Positions 5,532 through 7,031 of a stretch of 7,031 nt of DNA are shown one piece after another. This DNA is from Sulfurovum sp. (GTDB lineage Bacteria > Campylobacterota > Campylobacteria > Campylobacterales > Sulfurovaceae). Below the pieces are notes generated by a model. The model saw only the letters and a list, made by a program, of their open reading frames with translations. It ran no database searches and had not been told where the DNA came from. The DNA is taken from assembly GCA_015663065.1 (NCBI GenBank), contig DQSX01000102.1:1-7031 (forward strand), read 5' to 3'. Every line of letters begins with the position of its first letter. The stretch's first letter is position 1. A program made the translations under genes and the position numbers.

Positions 5532-5629
5532 TCATCTATACTCCTCACTATGTCTACCTCTTTTTTTAACAAGTAAAGTTATTTATCTAACAGCTTTATG
5601 TCTGCTTGTATCATTTGCTATATCTTGTT
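5532..5629. other. non-coding gap between convergent TrmO stub and toxin gene
   Basis: About 100 nt without a supported gene. It holds a T7 run (5561-5567) that is not preceded by a stable stem, so it is a poor intrinsic terminator for the plus-strand cluster. The open frame across it has low-complexity, Leu/Ser-rich content and no ribosome binding site. Confidence 0.5.
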
Positions 5630-5974
5630 TCAAAGTGCCAACATCTCTTTAATACCATATACTATTTTTTCCATCTCTGCATTAGTCAATGAACCAACTT
5701 TCTCTCCCACTCTTTTCTTGGATACTGTTCTTAATTGTTCTATCATTGCATCACTCTCTTTTTCCAGATTCTCTCTCTGAGGTATGCGTACACGAAGGGG
5801 TTCAGCACCGTCTATAAGGTTAGTAGACAATGCTACTACTGTTATGAGGTCTAAAACCTGGTTGAGCTGACTATCTGAGATTACTATAGCCGGACGAACT
5901 TTTGCCACCTCTTCAGGCTTTCGCTGAGGATTAAAGTTAACTATAACAATATCTCCTCGCTTATAGTCCATCAT
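5630..5974 (-). CDS. MazF/PemK family endoribonuclease toxin
   Basis: A 114-aa protein of the type II MazF/PemK (Kid/CcdB-fold) toxin family, which cleaves single-stranded mRNA at short motifs and arrests growth when its antitoxin is degraded. Family marks are YKRGDIVIVNF near residue 4, KVRPAIVISD at 25-34 with the conserved R27-P28, the strand TVVALSTN ending at S50-T51, and the end block EQLRTVSKKRVGEKVGSLT (79-97). Length is typical (about 105-120 aa) and the gene looks intact. The first of two adjacent ATGs (5974) is preferred because GGAAGG lies 8 nt upstream. It overlaps the antitoxin gene by 14 nt, giving coupled translation. The exact target motif cannot be predicted. Confidence 0.92.
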   Translation of the reverse strand: MMDYKRGDIVIVNFNPQRKPEEVAKVRPAIVISDSQLNQVLDLITVVALSTNLIDGAEPLRVRIPQRENLEKESDAMIEQLRTVSKKRVGEKVGSLTNAEMEKIVYGIKEMLAL

Positions 5975-6212
5975 CTATAGTACCTTCCAAAAATTCATAC
6001 TCTTTTGCCGAATTTTCTTTTATCTTCCTTGCAGCATTTAAAAGTTGTTCTCTTTTTTTATACGCAAAAAACTCTTCAGCCAATTCAACACCAAGGTATA
6101 TACCTAAACGTTTATGTGCCTTTTTATCTTCTACGATGAAACTATCTTGTGAGCCTATTCTTAGTAAAGAAGGGTTACGGACTATATCTCTTGCACCATA
6201 TATTGCTTCCAT
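5961..6212 (-). CDS. antitoxin of the MazF/PemK-type toxin (Phd/YefM-like)
   Basis: An 83-aa protein immediately upstream of and overlapping the toxin gene, the usual order for type II toxin-antitoxin operons. The N-terminus (MEAIYGARDIVRNPSLLR) and the central block with IVEDKKAHKRLGIYLGVEL resemble the short strand-helix DNA-binding fold of Phd/YefM-type antitoxins, in which a DKK-GxLGV(Y)-type strand is common; the assignment to that class is tentative. The C-terminal 35 residues are strongly charged and helical (KKREQLLNAARKIKEN, then an acidic tail ending DDGL), as expected for the unfolded toxin-wrapping part. AAAGGA lies 8 nt before the ATG at 6212. It probably represses its own promoter through the inverted repeat at 6232-6270. 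Confidence 0.82.
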   Translation of the reverse strand: MEAIYGARDIVRNPSLLRIGSQDSFIVEDKKAHKRLGIYLGVELAEEFFAYKKREQLLNAARKIKENSAKEYEFLEGTIDDGL

Positions 6213-6231
6213 CTTATATATCCTTTGTCAA

Positions 6232-6270
6232 ACTTATGTCATATATTATAACAACTTGTCTGACATAAGT
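6232..6270. promoter_or_regulatory. inverted-repeat operator of the toxin-antitoxin operon
   Basis: ACTTATGTCA (6232-6241) and TGACATAAGT (6261-6270) are perfect 10-bp inverted copies separated by 19 bp. One arm overlaps the -35 box and spacer, the other covers the predicted transcription start, and the -10 box lies between them. Such bracketing fits repression by the antitoxin or the toxin-antitoxin complex, as in known type II systems. Binding itself is inferred. Confidence 0.7.
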
Positions 6271-6273
6271 CAA
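6245..6273 (-). promoter_or_regulatory. sigma70 promoter of the toxin-antitoxin operon
   Basis: On the minus strand TTGACT (6273-6268), a 17-bp spacer and TATAAT (6250-6245) make a near-consensus promoter, the best in the window. The predicted start is near 6238, giving a leader of about 26 nt that ends in the AAAGGA ribosome binding site of the antitoxin. Confidence 0.75.
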
Positions 6274-6283
6274 TTTTAATTGA

Positions 6284-6385
6284 TTATTTTATACTTTTAG
6301 CATAGTCTGCTGCCAAATATTTTGGATCAATTTCAAATCCAACCCTATTAATATCCAGTCTATCACTAGGAATTAAAATATCTCT
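6284..6385 (-). pseudogene. orphan C-terminal gene fragment
   Basis: A minus-strand open stretch of 33 codons between two stops, with no start codon or ribosome binding site of its own, ends at TAA 6286-6284. It includes INRVGFEIDPKYLAADYAKS near its end, which reads as a genuine protein C-terminus. The GFEIDPxY pattern recalls the last motif of N4/N6 DNA methyltransferases, but similar strings occur at the end of some glycosyltransferases, so the family is not settled. Just upstream another frame reads GVFEAKEIF (about 6387-6413), which would join to it by a one- or two-base shift at the TTTTAA near 6376. It is likely a leftover from rearrangement beside the toxin-antitoxin operon. Confidence 0.4.
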
Positions 6386-6473
6386 TTAGCTTCAAATACT
6401 CCTTTTTAAAATATAATCAAAAACAAATCCTTCTACTTACTTCAGGTGTGTACTTTCGTTAATAAAAAATAGT

Positions 6474-6499
6474 TATAATCGATGAATTATTACGAAGGA
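6474..6499 (+). promoter_or_regulatory. candidate -10 box and ribosome binding site of the outer-membrane protein gene
   Basis: TATAAT at 6474-6479 is preceded by an A/T-rich tract but by no clear -35 box. AAGGA at 6495-6499, 5 nt before the ATG at 6505, is the ribosome binding site. The predicted leader is about 18-20 nt. Confidence 0.5.
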
Positions 6500-6504
6500 A
6501 TATT

Positions 6505-7031
6505 ATGTATAAGAAAATACCTAGTTTACTCACAGCATTTTGCGTATGTAGCAGTATGATGATGGCAGGTGGTGACATTGCTCCTGTAGAAGAAGTAGCG
6601 GAAGTTGCACCAGTTGTTTTAACTGATGACAGTGGGTTTTATCTTGGTCTTGGTGTATCTGCTATGAGTCTGTCTAATGACAATAACTCAGAAGAGTTTA
6701 CATCTACGGGAATTATGCTTCAGGCAGGTTATCAGATAAATGAATATTTTGCAATTGAAGGTCGTTATACTAAAGATGTTTCAAACTTAGATTATGATCA
6801 TGGAAATGACACAGCTAGCGCAATCTATGATGGAGATTATCCAGGTGACTTTTCTAATATAGCTATTTACTTAAAGCCAATGTATAGCATAGATGATTTT
6901 ACTATGTATGCTCTTTTGGGTTACGGAGAAGTATCAATTGGTCCACTTCCACACCCTAGCCAAGCAGGTTCAGTAGATAGAGCGGAAGATGGTTTCCAGT
7001 GGGGACTTGGTGGATCTTATGCTTTCGGTGA
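6505..7031 (+). CDS. outer-membrane beta-barrel protein, 3' end outside the window
   Basis: The first 175 codons of an exported protein, open to the window edge. Residues 1-21 form a signal peptide (MYKKIPSLLTAFCVCSSMMM then A), with likely cleavage at MMA-GGD. The mature part starts with a Pro/Val/Glu-rich segment (GGDIAPVEEVAEVAPVV), a common beginning of small Campylobacterota porin-like proteins. From residue 44 alternating patterns typical of barrel strands follow: GFYLGLGVSAM, GIMLQAGYQIN, YFAIEGRYTK, SNIAIYLKPMYS, FTMYALLGYGEVSIG and FQWGLGGSYAFG. This matches the OmpA-like/OMP beta-barrel superfamily with short periplasmic turns and longer acidic outer loops (for example near 92-115). 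Two cysteines in the signal peptide do not form a proper lipobox. Its specific role is unknown. Confidence 0.85.
   Translation, partial: MYKKIPSLLTAFCVCSSMMMAGGDIAPVEEVAEVAPVVLTDDSGFYLGLGVSAMSLSNDNNSEEFTSTGIMLQAGYQINEYFAIEGRYTKDVSNLDYDHGNDTASAIYDGDYPGDFSNIAIYLKPMYSIDDFTMYALLGYGEVSIGPLPHPSQAGSVDRAEDGFQWGLGGSYAFG

Noticed and set aside
5561..5567. T7 run as terminator of the plus-strand cluster
   Set aside because: No stable stem precedes it.
5431..5652. A 73-codon plus-strand frame after the hypothetical gene
   Set aside because: It overlaps the TrmO stub in another frame, has no ribosome binding site and runs into the toxin gene end; only the short YDHLY part might be TrmO remnant.

Overview
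The window is bacterial DNA of moderate to low GC and most likely comes from a free-living or symbiotic member of the Campylobacterota (Sulfurovum/Sulfurimonas-like). The evidence is a CiaB homologue (a family largely confined to that phylum), small outer-membrane proteins whose mature part begins with AGGDIAPVE-type sequence, and SD/TATAAT-type signals with weak -35 boxes. The genus is inference.

Left part (1-4200), ordinary chromosome: the minus-strand pair rdgB (purine NTP pyrophosphatase) then ciaB, 44 nt apart and probably co-transcribed, diverges from a plus-strand YajR-like MFS transporter with a C-terminal ferredoxin-like domain. The transporter converges on a small minus-strand ORF of about 50 aa, and both stop codons lie in or beside one short hairpin. 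Within ciaB there is an in-frame palindromic insert resembling a REP/RPE-type element.

Middle part (4200-5630), decaying accessory block on the plus strand: a well-formed sigma70 promoter carries two near-palindromes (core CATATG) 32 bp apart. It drives a DUF134-family HTH regulator that is split by a one-base frameshift. Next come a SLAC1/TDT anion-channel gene cut off after about 54 codons, a membrane-anchored hypothetical protein split at an A7 slippery site, and a 35-codon N-terminal stub of TrmO, coupled to it by a TAATG overlap. The simplest reading is a regulator plus transporter operon in decay. Two apparent single-base losses so close together also leave assembly error open, and the A7 site leaves recoding open.

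Right part (5630-7031): a minus-strand type II toxin-antitoxin operon (antitoxin first, overlapping a MazF/PemK toxin by 14 nt) has a near-consensus promoter flanked by a perfect 10-bp inverted repeat, a likely autoregulatory operator. Upstream lies an orphan 33-codon C-terminal gene fragment. The window ends in the first 175 codons of an exported outer-membrane beta-barrel protein on the plus strand.

No tRNA, rRNA, CRISPR array, complete insertion sequence or confident riboswitch was seen. The most interesting items are the twin operator in front of the DUF134 regulator, the two frameshifts, the palindrome inside ciaB, and the toxin-antitoxin operator.
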